37,024 nt of DNA from Bacteroidota bacterium (GCA_013286985.1 JABDEQ010000018.1:1-37024); one strand, 5' to 3'. Positions 10,811 to 18,882 are shown, counted from the stretch's first letter. Notes: generated by a model not told the origin, from the sequence alone. A program made the numbers and translations.

Positions 10811-11796
10811 AGGAGCGGGTTTTAATAACCGGTGCCAGCGGATTTGTAGGATACCATTTAATACAGGAAGCACTCAAAAATGATCTGGAAGTTTATGCGG
10901 CTGTTAGAAAAAGCAGCAATATAGACCATTTAAAACACCTTGATATTAAATATGCTTATCCCGATTTTAGCAATGTTGATTTGCTGGCTGCTGAGTTTTA
11001 CGAAAACCAATATGATTATATTATTCATGCGGCCGGTGTTACAAGGGCAAAATCAGCAGAGGAATATAATCAGGTAAATGCAGGTTATACCAATAATATC
11101 GCCGCCGCTGCACTGAAAAATAACCATCCATTAAAAAAAATAGTACTTATCAGTAGTTTGGCAGCCGTTGGCCCGCTTCATACGTTAGACGGAACAATAA
11201 CAGAGCATACCATCCCTGCACCTGTAACAGCATACGGAAAAAGTAAGTTATTAGCCGAGGAAAATTTAAAAGCTTATTCGTCGTTAAATTATAATATTCT
11301 GCGGCCAACCGGAGTATATGGCCCGAGGGATAAGGATATTTTTATTTTTTTCAAACAGGTGGCAAAAGGTATAGAACCATATATTGGTAATATGGAGCAA
11401 AAATTCAGCTTTATTTATGTTACCGATGTTGCTAAAGCCGCCATTTCAGCATTACACACAAAAGATCATCGAAACACCTATAACCTTTCTGACGGACAGT
11501 ATTATGATCGTTACGAATTAGGAAAACTGATAAAAGAAATATTAAATTTGAAAACTGTAAAGTTTCATTTACCTGTAAACTTTGTAAAATTTATAGCCAT
11601 TATTTCAGAAAAATACAGTTCTTTGAAAAACGAAGCAGCTGTATTGAATACTGAAAAGTTAAATGAGCTGATGGCAATAAACTGGTATTGCGACATCAGT
11701 AAAGCCAGGACCGGTTTAGATTTCGCCCCTGAATATGATCTGAAAGCCGGAGTTTCCGAAACACTTAAGTGGTATAAAGCAAATAAATGGCTGTAG
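10807..11796 (+). CDS. NAD(P)-dependent epimerase/dehydratase-type SDR, candidate 3-oxo-ceramide reductase
   Basis: This 329-residue extended short-chain dehydrogenase/reductase has the Rossmann motif TGASGFVG (8-15) at its very start and the catalytic Tyr143 and Lys147 in TAYGKSK, with Ser116/Ser117 upstream. Proteins of this type reduce the 3-keto group of oxidised ceramide in the bacterial pathway (CerR in Caulobacter), which works after N-acylation rather than before it as in eukaryotes. Its ATG lies inside the stop codon of the acyltransferase (ATGA), suggesting translational coupling. Sugar-nucleotide epimerases share the fold, so the ceramide role rests on the neighbours. The gene ends 39 nt before the inositol phosphate synthase. 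Confidence 0.75.
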   Translation: MKERVLITGASGFVGYHLIQEALKNDLEVYAAVRKSSNIDHLKHLDIKYAYPDFSNVDLLAAEFYENQYDYIIHAAGVTRAKSAEEYNQVNAGYTNNIAAAALKNNHPLKKIVLISSLAAVGPLHTLDGTITEHTIPAPVTAYGKSKLLAEENLKAYSSLNYNILRPTGVYGPRDKDIFIFFKQVAKGIEPYIGNMEQKFSFIYVTDVAKAAISALHTKDHRNTYNLSDGQYYDRYELGKLIKEILNLKTVKFHLPVNFVKFIAIISEKYSSLKNEAAVLNTEKLNELMAINWYCDISKARTGLDFAPEYDLKAGVSETLKWYKANKWL

Positions 11797-11812
11797 GCCA
11801 TACTAATAATTA

Positions 11813-11824
11813 TATAACGTTATA
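11813..11824. repeat. 12-bp perfect palindrome upstream of the inositol phosphate synthase gene
   Basis: TATAACGTTATA reads the same on both strands and ends 11 nt before the ATG at 11836, within the 39-nt gap. It could be a small operator or simply AT-rich chance sequence. Confidence 0.3.
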
Positions 11825-11835
11825 ATAATAAAACA

Positions 11836-13158
11836 ATGAAAACTAATATCAAACCTGCCGATGGCAAACTCGGTATTTTAATTCCGGGATTGGGCGCTGT
11901 AGCAACAACGCTTATTGCCGGTGTTGAGGCCGTAAAAAAGGGCATATCACAACCTATTGGTTCACTTACGCAAATGGGAAATATCCGTTTAGGTAAAAGA
12001 ACTGAGAACCGTAATCCTAAAGTTAAAGATTTTGTTCCTCTGGCTAATTTGAACGATATAGTTTTTGGTGGATGGGATGTATATTCTGACAACGTTTATG
12101 AAGCGGCAATGAAAGCAAAAGTGCTTGAGCCTGGTTTATTAAACGCCGTTAAAGCTGAGCTGGAAGTTGTTGTGCCGATGAAAGCTGCCTTTGATAGCAA
12201 TTACGCTAAAAACCTTACTGCTACGCACGTTAAAACCGGTACAAGATATGAACTTGCACAGGAGGTGATGAATGACATTAAGAACTTTAAAGAGAAAAAT
12301 GGTTGCAGCCGTATAGTTTTAATTTGGTGCGGATCAACTGAAATTTATTACGAAGCAACTGAAATTCACAGTAGCCTTGCCAAATTTGAACAAGCTTTGC
12401 TTGATGATGATAAACGCATATCACCAAGCATGATATACGCTTATGCAGCATTAAAAATGGGTATTCCTTTCTCTAATGGCGCGCCTAACTTAACAGTTGA
12501 CATCCCTGCTTTGATAGAGCTGGCCAAATTAACCGAAACCCCAATTGCCGGTAAAGACTTTAAAACAGGTCAAACTTTAATGAAAACTATTTTGGCACCA
12601 GGTCTTGCTGCACGTTCATTAGGTGTAAGCGGATGGTTCTCGACCAATATATTAGGTAACCGCGATGGTTTGGTATTGGATGATCCTGATAATTTTAAAA
12701 CCAAAGAAGTATCCAAACTTGGTGTTTTGGAAGATATCTTAAAACCGGAAGCTAATCCTGAATTATACGGAAATCTGTATCACAAAATTCGTATCGACTA
12801 CTATCCTCCTCATGGCGATAACAAAGAAAGCTGGGATAATATTGATATTTTTGGCTGGTTAGGCTATAAAATGCAAATTAAAATCAATTTCCTTTGCCGC
12901 GACTCCATTTTAGCTGCGCCGATAGCTCTGGATTTAGCTTTATTTAGCGATTTGGCAAAAAGAGCTAACCTGAGCGGTATACAGGAATGGTTGTCATTCT
13001 ACCTTAAATCGCCACAAACAGCAGAAGGTTTGCCACCAGAAAATGATATCTTCAAACAGTTAATAAAATTACAAAACACATTACGCCACTTAATGGGCGA
13101 AGATTTAATCACTCACCTGGGCTTAGATTATTACCAGGAATTGGTTGACTCGTTATAA
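11836..13158 (+). CDS. Inositol-3-phosphate synthase (myo-inositol-1-phosphate synthase, MIPS)
   Basis: This 440-residue enzyme converts glucose 6-phosphate to inositol 3-phosphate using bound NAD+. The NAD-binding loop GLGAVATT (18-25) opens the protein. Family motifs follow: NGAPNLTVDIPAL, the catalytic-region GKDFKTGQTLMKTILAPGL, GWFSTNILGNRDGLVLDDP and DSILAAPIALDLALF. These parallel the eukaryotic/archaeal MIPS blocks (SGQTKMKSV, SNNMLGNNDG, EDSLLAAP). It should act in the cytoplasm to supply the head group for inositol lipids. The stop codon overlaps the next start as TAATG, coupling it to the PgpA-like phosphatase. The group found in Bacteroidota inositol-lipid clusters has about this length. 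Confidence 0.93.
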   Translation: MKTNIKPADGKLGILIPGLGAVATTLIAGVEAVKKGISQPIGSLTQMGNIRLGKRTENRNPKVKDFVPLANLNDIVFGGWDVYSDNVYEAAMKAKVLEPGLLNAVKAELEVVVPMKAAFDSNYAKNLTATHVKTGTRYELAQEVMNDIKNFKEKNGCSRIVLIWCGSTEIYYEATEIHSSLAKFEQALLDDDKRISPSMIYAYAALKMGIPFSNGAPNLTVDIPALIELAKLTETPIAGKDFKTGQTLMKTILAPGLAARSLGVSGWFSTNILGNRDGLVLDDPDNFKTKEVSKLGVLEDILKPEANPELYGNLYHKIRIDYYPPHGDNKESWDNIDIFGWLGYKMQIKINFLCRDSILAAPIALDLALFSDLAKRANLSGIQEWLSFYLKSPQTAEGLPPENDIFKQLIKLQNTLRHLMGEDLITHLGLDYYQELVDSL

Positions 13159-13610
13159 TGAGTTTTCACAAACTGTTTTCCACCAGCCTGGGTATAGGCT
13201 ATATTAAAGGTGGCGGTACTATTGCAGCAATATTTTGCTGCATTTGCTGGTACCTTGCCTGGGCTGGTGGTTATCCTCCCTTATTACTTTCACTTCTAAT
13301 TACCCTTATAATAACTTTGGCAGGCGTTTGGTCATCATCCGTTGTTGAAAAAATATGGGGTAAAGATCCATCGCGGGTAGTTATTGATGAAGTGGCCGGC
13401 ATGTGCATTGGCTTACTTTTTGTACCCGTTAATGTAACATATTTGTTATTCGCCTTAGTATTATTTCGTTTTTTTGACATTGTAAAGCCTTTATACATCA
13501 AAAAAATGGAACATTTACCATCAGGTTGGGGTATAATGATGGATGATGTATTAGCGGGTATTTATACTAATATTATTGTTAGTACCGTTGTATGGTTTAA
13601 ATTATTTTAA
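13158..13610 (+). CDS. PgpA-family membrane phosphatase, candidate phosphatidylinositol-phosphate phosphatase
   Basis: This 150-residue protein has the three blocks of phosphatidylglycerophosphatase A: GIGYIKGGGTIAA (12-24), DPSRVVIDEVAG (70-81) and FRFFDIVKP (103-111) with GIMMDDVLAGI (125-135). About four membrane segments alternate with these acidic motifs. Classical PgpA removes phosphate from phosphatidylglycerophosphate. Placed directly behind, and overlapping, the inositol phosphate synthase, this copy more likely dephosphorylates phosphatidylinositol phosphate to phosphatidylinositol, as proposed for the PgpA-like member of Bacteroides inositol-lipid clusters. A general PgpA role cannot be excluded without knowing whether another PgpA exists in the genome. 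Confidence 0.85.
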   Translation: MSFHKLFSTSLGIGYIKGGGTIAAIFCCICWYLAWAGGYPPLLLSLLITLIITLAGVWSSSVVEKIWGKDPSRVVIDEVAGMCIGLLFVPVNVTYLLFALVLFRFFDIVKPLYIKKMEHLPSGWGIMMDDVLAGIYTNIIVSTVVWFKLF

Positions 13611-13852
13611 TGTGGATTTGATTGAAAATTATAAGAATCATAATTATTTACTTTTGACTTTTTGACCACAAAAGTCCGAAGTTGTTTTTTCTACCTTTGC
13701 AGCTTATTTGGTATTGCGCCCCCAATGCCTTTCGCTTTGCTTAGTATGGGAAATAGCCCGTGTTAATCACGCAGACAATAAAACAATGCTCAATCATTAA
13801 CTAATTAGATTTCGTACATCAATAAAAATCGGGTTGTATTTGCATAAATTAC
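13611..13852 (+). promoter_or_regulatory. Intergenic promoter/leader region before the DUF5686 gene
   Basis: This 242-nt region separates two halves of the lipid locus. It contains TACCTTTG (13692-13699), a perfect -7 consensus followed by GCAGC as in many Bacteroidota promoters. The nearest good TTTG upstream (13661-13664) is 27 nt away, longer than the usual spacing of about 19-23. A second, weaker pair (TTCG 13811-13814, 20 nt, TGTATTTG 13835-13842) lies close to the ATG. If the first is used, a roughly 150-nt leader results. No tRNA or known riboswitch fold was recognised. Confidence 0.4.
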
Positions 13853-16411
13853 ATGGACTTTAAATATTCTTACAAGAAGTTATATAATATAATACTTTTT
13901 TTATTCTGTACCACTCCCATTTTTGCGCAAACTACCATTGTTTCGGGTACTGTTGTAGATGCAACAAATAAAAAGCCGTTGCCTTTTGTAGCAGTTTCGT
14001 TTCCAGGGACAACTATTGGCGTTAATACAGATAATCAGGGCAAATACAGTATTCAGTCGGATAAACCTGTTATTAAAGTCAAAGCCTCATTTTTGGGTTA
14101 CAAGGACGCTGTTTTTACTGTTATAACAGGTAAAGAGCAAGAGATAAACATACGTATGGTGCCATCTGCATCTCAATTACAAGAGGTTGTGGTAAAATCC
14201 GGCAAGAAACCAAAGTATCGTAATAAAGACAACCCTGCTGTAGAACTGATCAGGAAGGTTATTGAAAACAAAGAGAAAAACAGGCCCACCAGCTATAACT
14301 ATGTTGAATACAAGGAATATGATAAAATGCAGTTTTCTTTGGCCAACGTTAAAAAAGACGCTGCTTCAAAACCCGGCTTAAAAAAGTATGCTTTTGTTTT
14401 AGATAATCGCGATAGCACAACCATCCCCGGTAAATCATTATTGCCTATATTTTTGGACGAAAAGTTATCGCAATATTATTACCGGAAAGATCCCGAAAAG
14501 GAAAAAACGACTACGCTGGGACAAAAAACAGTAAATTTTGGCGGCGCAATTGATAATGAAGGCTTAACAGTTTACTTTAAGCATATGTATTATAAGGTGG
14601 ACATTTATTCGAATGTTGTATTCCTTATGACCACTAATTTTTTAAGTCCGATAGCTAACTCCGCTCCTACTTTTTATAAATTTTTTATAACCGATACCGT
14701 TGTTGTAAATAACCAAAAGCTGGTTGAATTAAGCTTTACTCCGCGTAATACCACAGATGTTTTGTTTGTGGGCAAGATATATATAACGCTTGATGGTAAC
14801 TATGCTGTTCAAAAAGCAAACCTGACGATCAACAAAAATATCAACCTCAACTTTGTAAACACCATGAGTGTTAACCTGGAGTTTGAGCAAAACCCTGATG
14901 GTCGTTATCATTTGAGTAAAAGTACAACTATTGCCGATTTTGGTATAAGCCGGAATAAGCCAGGTGGCCTGTTCGGCATAAGGGAAATAGTTTATAAAAA
15001 TTATGTGGTAAACCAGCCCCGCCCCGATTCAACGTATAAAAATCAGGAAGATGCAGTGCCGGAAGCAGCAAAAAATAGAAGCGACCAGTTTTGGGTGCAA
15101 AACCGCTTGGATACTTTAACTACTGCTGAATCAAAAGTTTATAAAAATACAGATAGCTTGAGAAATATGCCGTCCTTCAGGCGAACCCTTGATATAGCTA
15201 CACTATTATTAGCCGGGTATAAAGATGAAGGATGGTATGAAATTGGCCCTGCCAATACCTTTTACAGCTTTAACCCTATTGAAGGTTTAAAATTGCGATT
15301 CGGTGGGCGAACTACTCCCGAATTAAGCAAGCGATATTACTTTGAAACATATGCGGCTTACGGCTTTAAGGATGAGAAATGGAAGGGCTTTTTAAGTGCC
15401 ACCTACTCCCTCAATGATAAATCTATTTATAAATTTCCGCAGAATTACATAAGGGCGAGTGTGCAATATGATACGCATATCCCTGGTGAAAACTTGCAAT
15501 TTGTTCAGGAGGATAACTTTTTACTATCATTTAAGCGGGGAAACAACGATAAATATCTCTATGATCTGGCATACCGGTTAGATTATGTACATGAGTACGA
15601 AAATCATTTCTCTTATAGTTTTGGCTTAAGCAGATTGGGGCAGGTCCCTGCCGGGTCACTCTATTTCATTAATGATGATCAAAATGGTCAGCCGCAAAGT
15701 ATAAATAAACTGATAACAGCCGATATTACCGTAGGCTTGCGTTATGCGCCTAATGAACAGTTTTATCAGGGTAAAATTTACAGGATACCGGTGCCCAGCA
15801 AAAACCCGGTATTTTCGTTAGACTTTGATGAAGGTCTGAAAGACGTACTGGGTGGCGACTATGCCTATCAGAAGATCCATGCCCGTATCGATAAACGTTT
15901 TTACCTATCGCAATTGGGTTGGGCCGACGTAACGGTCGAAGGTGGAAAGATTTTCGGACAGGTGCCTTATCCGCTGCTTAATATATTTCGCGCCAATCAA
16001 ACTTATGCATATGATATCTATTCGTACAACTTAATGAACTTCTTGGAGTTTGTAGGCGATCATTACGAAAGTATAGATATCGATCAGCATTTTAACGGTT
16101 TCTTTTTCAATAAAATACCATTGCTGAAGAAATTAAAGTGGAGAGAAACAGCCTCATTAAAGGCTATTTATGGTGGTGTGAGCAGCACCAATGATCCGTC
16201 GTTGCATCCTTCGTTATATCAATACCCGGTTACCTCAACAGGACAGCCTATTACTTATGCTTTAGGAAAAACACCTTATGTAGAAGGTAGTGTTGGTATT
16301 GAAAACATTTTTAAATTTGTACGTATTGATTTGGTCAAAAGGTTTACTTATCTGGATCACCCGGATATCGCTAAATGGGGTATACGCACATTAGTTCAAT
16401 TCAATTTCTAA
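13853..16411 (+). CDS. CarboxypepD_reg-like / DUF5686 outer-membrane protein
   Basis: This 852-residue protein starts with a signal peptide (KKLYNIILFLFCTTPIFAQ). Residues about 28-112 form a carboxypeptidase-D regulatory-like beta-sandwich (VSGTVVDATNKKPLPFVAVSFPG), a domain common at the N-terminus of Bacteroidota outer-membrane proteins. The remainder matches the DUF5686 type, with a long periplasmic part (AVELIRKVIENKEKNRP, then FLSPIANSAPTFYKFFITDTV) and a C-terminal half of aromatic-rich beta-strands (RFGGRTTPELSKRYYFETYAAYGF) ending in RTLVQFNF, as barrels do. The molecular function of DUF5686 is not established. It lies between the PgpA-like gene and the phosphatidyltransferase, only 14 nt before the latter, suggesting co-transcription with lipid synthesis. 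Confidence 0.85.
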   Translation: MDFKYSYKKLYNIILFLFCTTPIFAQTTIVSGTVVDATNKKPLPFVAVSFPGTTIGVNTDNQGKYSIQSDKPVIKVKASFLGYKDAVFTVITGKEQEINIRMVPSASQLQEVVVKSGKKPKYRNKDNPAVELIRKVIENKEKNRPTSYNYVEYKEYDKMQFSLANVKKDAASKPGLKKYAFVLDNRDSTTIPGKSLLPIFLDEKLSQYYYRKDPEKEKTTTLGQKTVNFGGAIDNEGLTVYFKHMYYKVDIYSNVVFLMTTNFLSPIANSAPTFYKFFITDTVVVNNQKLVELSFTPRNTTDVLFVGKIYITLDGNYAVQKANLTINKNINLNFVNTMSVNLEFEQNPDGRYHLSKSTTIADFGISRNKPGGLFGIREIVYKNYVVNQPRPDSTYKNQEDAVPEAAKNRSDQFWVQNRLDTLTTAESKVYKNTDSLRNMPSFRRTLDIATLLLAGYKDEGWYEIGPANTFYSFNPIEGLKLRFGGRTTPELSKRYYFETYAAYGFKDEKWKGFLSATYSLNDKSIYKFPQNYIRASVQYDTHIPGENLQFVQEDNFLLSFKRGNNDKYLYDLAYRLDYVHEYENHFSYSFGLSRLGQVPAGSLYFINDDQNGQPQSINKLITADITVGLRYAPNEQFYQGKIYRIPVPSKNPVFSLDFDEGLKDVLGGDYAYQKIHARIDKRFYLSQLGWADVTVEGGKIFGQVPYPLLNIFRANQTYAYDIYSYNLMNFLEFVGDHYESIDIDQHFNGFFFNKIPLLKKLKWRETASLKAIYGGVSSTNDPSLHPSLYQYPVTSTGQPITYALGKTPYVEGSVGIENIFKFVRIDLVKRFTYLDHPDIAKWGIRTLVQFNF

Positions 16412-16425
16412 AATTGTAAACAATT
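16412..16425. repeat. Perfect inverted repeat filling a 14-nt intergenic gap
   Basis: AATTGT (16412-16417), AA, ACAATT (16420-16425) occupies the whole space between the DUF5686 stop and the phosphatidyltransferase ATG. It is too weak to terminate; it might affect initiation or be coincidental. Confidence 0.3.
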
Positions 16426-17142
16426 ATGGAACAACAAACATCCCTTCGTACAAACCTGCAGCTGGGCATTTACAAAGTAATTGATCCCGTGGTAAAGGTT
16501 TTCATAAAACTGGGATTAACGCCAAACGCTGTTACTTCTATTGGTTTCGCTTTAAATGTTGGTGTTGCTGTAATATTTATTTTAGGCGCTGAAGAAGGAA
16601 ATCGCGGTGATTTGAGTTACGTTGGCTGGGCCGGAGGGTTAATCCTGTTTGCCGGTTTATTTGATATGCTCGATGGCCAGGTTGCGCGCCTTGGCAATAT
16701 GAAATCAACATTTGGAGCACTTTATGATTCAGTTCTTGATCGCTACAGTGAGTTAATAATGTTTTTGGGGATTTGCTACTACCTGGTTGGTCATCACTAC
16801 TTTTTAAGCTCTCTGTTCGCTTTTGTGGCGCTGATAGGATCAATGATGGTTAGTTATGTACGGGCACGAGCGGAGGGGCTGGGAATTGAATGTAAAGGCG
16901 GTTTAATGCAACGGCCTGAGCGGGTAGTTACAATAGGTCTATGTGCTGTTTTATGTGGTATAACATCAATGTATATAGGTGGTGATTATAAAATTTATTT
17001 ACCCGGAACAAAGTTTCAGATCTTCGAAACCATGTCGATATTTACTATTCCTATAGCTGTATTGGCTATTCTTACAAATATTACAGCATTTAACCGCTTA
17101 ATGGATGCTAAGAAAAGTTTAATTTTAATGGAGCGCGAATAG
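16426..17142 (+). CDS. CDP-alcohol phosphatidyltransferase, candidate phosphatidylinositol-phosphate synthase
   Basis: This 238-residue integral membrane enzyme carries the complete family signature DxxDGxxARx8Gx3Dx3D at 80-105 (FDMLDGQVAR, then Gly97, Asp101, Asp105), which binds metal and the CDP-lipid. Several membrane helices surround it. Given the neighbouring inositol-3-phosphate synthase and PgpA-like phosphatase, I infer that it joins CDP-diacylglycerol and inositol 3-phosphate to phosphatidylinositol phosphate. Other family members use glycerol phosphate, serine or choline, so the substrate is inference from context; the chemistry is firm. It starts 14 nt after the DUF5686 stop. A 179-nt gap separates it from the hydroxylase. 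Confidence 0.87.
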   Translation: MEQQTSLRTNLQLGIYKVIDPVVKVFIKLGLTPNAVTSIGFALNVGVAVIFILGAEEGNRGDLSYVGWAGGLILFAGLFDMLDGQVARLGNMKSTFGALYDSVLDRYSELIMFLGICYYLVGHHYFLSSLFAFVALIGSMMVSYVRARAEGLGIECKGGLMQRPERVVTIGLCAVLCGITSMYIGGDYKIYLPGTKFQIFETMSIFTIPIAVLAILTNITAFNRLMDAKKSLILMERE

Positions 17143-17321
17143 TACACGGAATTGCTCTATTCGCGGTAAATATCATATATTCGCAACAATTTAGTAATAT
17201 CTGTTTTATCAAATAATTCTTTATTATAATTGGGTGATGCTTTTGAATAGTTATATTTAAAAGACCATAAAAATCATTTACAGGCAGAGAAATTATAAAA
17301 TATTTTAACACCTGATTAGTT
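17143..17321 (+). promoter_or_regulatory. Gap with possible promoter before the hydroxylase
   Basis: The 179-nt gap contains TTG (17152-17154), 21 nt, TATATTCG (17176-17183), a near match to the TTTG/TAnnTTTG promoter with one mismatch in the -7 box. No terminator hairpin was found after the phosphatidyltransferase, so read-through is also possible. Confidence 0.25.
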
Positions 17322-17942
17322 ATGAAAAAAAAATACGTTTCAAATTCGCAGGAATCTGCAAGGATGTTCAAAAATGATTTTCTTGAAAGCTTATCAAAAG
17401 TTCATTTTACTGTACCCCTGTTTATATTTATACCGGTTATTGCATTTTGCATTTATCAGGACTTTGAGCTCTCTATTGGAGTATTAAAGTTTGTTGAACT
17501 GTTTGCGCTGGGGCTTTTTGTATGGACCTTTGTTGAATACATTATGCACCGGTTTGTATTTCATTATGTACCCGAAGGTAAAGAATGGGCAATGAGGCTC
17601 CATTTTATTTTCCACGGTGTCCATCATGATTATCCAAGCGATGCCAAGCGCCTGGTTTTACCTCCTTCTGTTAGTATTCCATTAGCAACTGCTTTCTTCT
17701 TTTTGTTTAAAGCCATATTGCCTGCAAATAATATCTGGGGATTTTTCCCGGGTTTTATATTAGGATATCTTTTTTATGATATATCGCACTATGCCATACA
17801 TCATTTCAACTTTAAAGGCAACATCTGGAAAAAAATAAAGCAACATCATATGTTACATCATTACCAGGATCCTGAAAAAGGATATGGTGTGAGCTCTCCT
17901 CTTTGGGATAAAATTTTCCGTTCAGATTTTTTAAAGAAATAG
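17322..17942 (+). CDS. Fatty acid hydroxylase superfamily protein, candidate ceramide/fatty-acid 2-hydroxylase
   Basis: This 206-residue membrane protein has the histidine clusters of di-iron lipid hydroxylases: HRFVFH (76-81), HFIFHGVHH (94-102), HYAIHH (156-161) and HHMLHH (175-180). The spacing and the HGVHHDYPSD block match the FA2H/Scs7 type, which places an OH on C2 of the N-acyl chain of ceramides. Two to four membrane helices are visible (about 28-46, 57-75, 116-150). It is separated by a single base from the Aur1-like gene, so the two are likely translated together. Sphingobacterium is known to make ceramide phospholipids with 2-hydroxy iso-branched acyl chains, which fits. Carotenoid or sterol-type hydroxylation is a less likely alternative. 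Confidence 0.85.
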   Translation: MKKKYVSNSQESARMFKNDFLESLSKVHFTVPLFIFIPVIAFCIYQDFELSIGVLKFVELFALGLFVWTFVEYIMHRFVFHYVPEGKEWAMRLHFIFHGVHHDYPSDAKRLVLPPSVSIPLATAFFFLFKAILPANNIWGFFPGFILGYLFYDISHYAIHHFNFKGNIWKKIKQHHMLHHYQDPEKGYGVSSPLWDKIFRSDFLKK

Positions 17943-17943
17943 C

Positions 17944-18882
17944 ATGGCGAATGCTGCGGGTGATGATGCAAAGGTGACTTTGCGGTCGGTGTTTATTATT
18001 ATTGCCATATCATTAGCTTATTTGCTGCTTTCGTGGAAGCTGGTTGGGTATAAATCAGATCAATTGGTGTTGATTGGAATATTTACCACCATGTATTTCC
18101 TGTCTGCCATAACCCGTAAATTTATTACCGGCTTTGCCATATTTATAGTTTACTGGATCATATTTGATTATATGAAAGCCTTCCCCAACTATAATTATAA
18201 CACTGTTCATATTGCCGATTTATATAATCTGGAAAAGAGGTTTTTCGGAATAAACTTTAATGGTAAACTATTAACACCCAATGAATACTGGAGGCTAAAC
18301 GGCAATACCTTTTTAGATGTAACGGCGGGCATTTTTTATCTTTGTTGGATCCCTGTTCCTTTGGCTTTTGCTGCTTTCCTTTTTTTTAAAAACAGGCGCC
18401 AGTTCCTTTATTTTTCATTGACATTTGTTTTAATAAATATCATAGGTTTTGTTATTTATTACCTGTATCCGGCAGCACCACCCTGGTATGTTGAATATCA
18501 TGGATTTACGTTTTATGCCAATACCCCGGGTAACACGGCTGGGCTTGCCAAATTTGATCAGTATTTCAATGCCGGTATTTTTAAATCTATCTATGCCAAA
18601 GGGTCTAATGTTTTTGCGGCTATGCCATCGTTGCATTCATCATACCCGGTTGTTGTTTTGTATTATGGTATTAAAAATCGTTTAGGTGCCATCAATATCT
18701 TTTTTGCAACTGTTATGCTGGGTATATGGTTTACGGCCGTTTACGCAAGTCATCATTACATTATGGATGTAATAGCTGGCATCACCTGCGCCATTATTGG
18801 CATTAGCCTTTTTAACCTGATTTTGAAAAAAAGCAAATTATTCAACAACTTCCTGAACCGGTACGAAAAAGCAATCCGCTAA
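17944..18882 (+). CDS. PAP2-family membrane protein, candidate inositol phosphorylceramide synthase (Aur1-like)
   Basis: This 312-residue polytopic protein carries YPAAPPW (175-181), MPSLHSSYP (227-235, catalytic-type His231) and SHHYIMDVIAG (269-279, His271 and Asp275), the C2 and C3 motifs of the PAP2/Aur1 superfamily. The C1 motif (KxxxxxxRP) of true phosphatases is absent, as in Aur1-like phosphotransferases. I infer transfer of inositol phosphate from phosphatidylinositol to ceramide, giving inositol phosphorylceramide and diacylglycerol, with the active site facing the periplasm. It follows the hydroxylase after one base and closes the lipid locus. A lipid phosphatase or another phosphosphingolipid transferase (for example ceramide phosphoethanolamine) remains possible. 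Confidence 0.85.
   Translation: MANAAGDDAKVTLRSVFIIIAISLAYLLLSWKLVGYKSDQLVLIGIFTTMYFLSAITRKFITGFAIFIVYWIIFDYMKAFPNYNYNTVHIADLYNLEKRFFGINFNGKLLTPNEYWRLNGNTFLDVTAGIFYLCWIPVPLAFAAFLFFKNRRQFLYFSLTFVLINIIGFVIYYLYPAAPPWYVEYHGFTFYANTPGNTAGLAKFDQYFNAGIFKSIYAKGSNVFAAMPSLHSSYPVVVLYYGIKNRLGAINIFFATVMLGIWFTAVYASHHYIMDVIAGITCAIIGISLFNLILKKSKLFNNFLNRYEKAIR

Noticed and set aside
13690..13850. Possible tRNA, small RNA or riboswitch downstream of the TACCTTTG box
   Set aside because: No cloverleaf, CCA context or known aptamer core could be folded by eye, so it is kept as a leader region only.
16577..16843. Minus-strand 88-codon frame
   Set aside because: It is antisense to the phosphatidyltransferase signature region and has no independent support.
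17944..18882. Generic PAP2 phosphatase as the primary call
   Set aside because: The KxxxxxxRP motif of phosphatases is missing, while YPAAPPW and the His/Asp motifs fit Aur1-like transferases and the context supplies both substrates.
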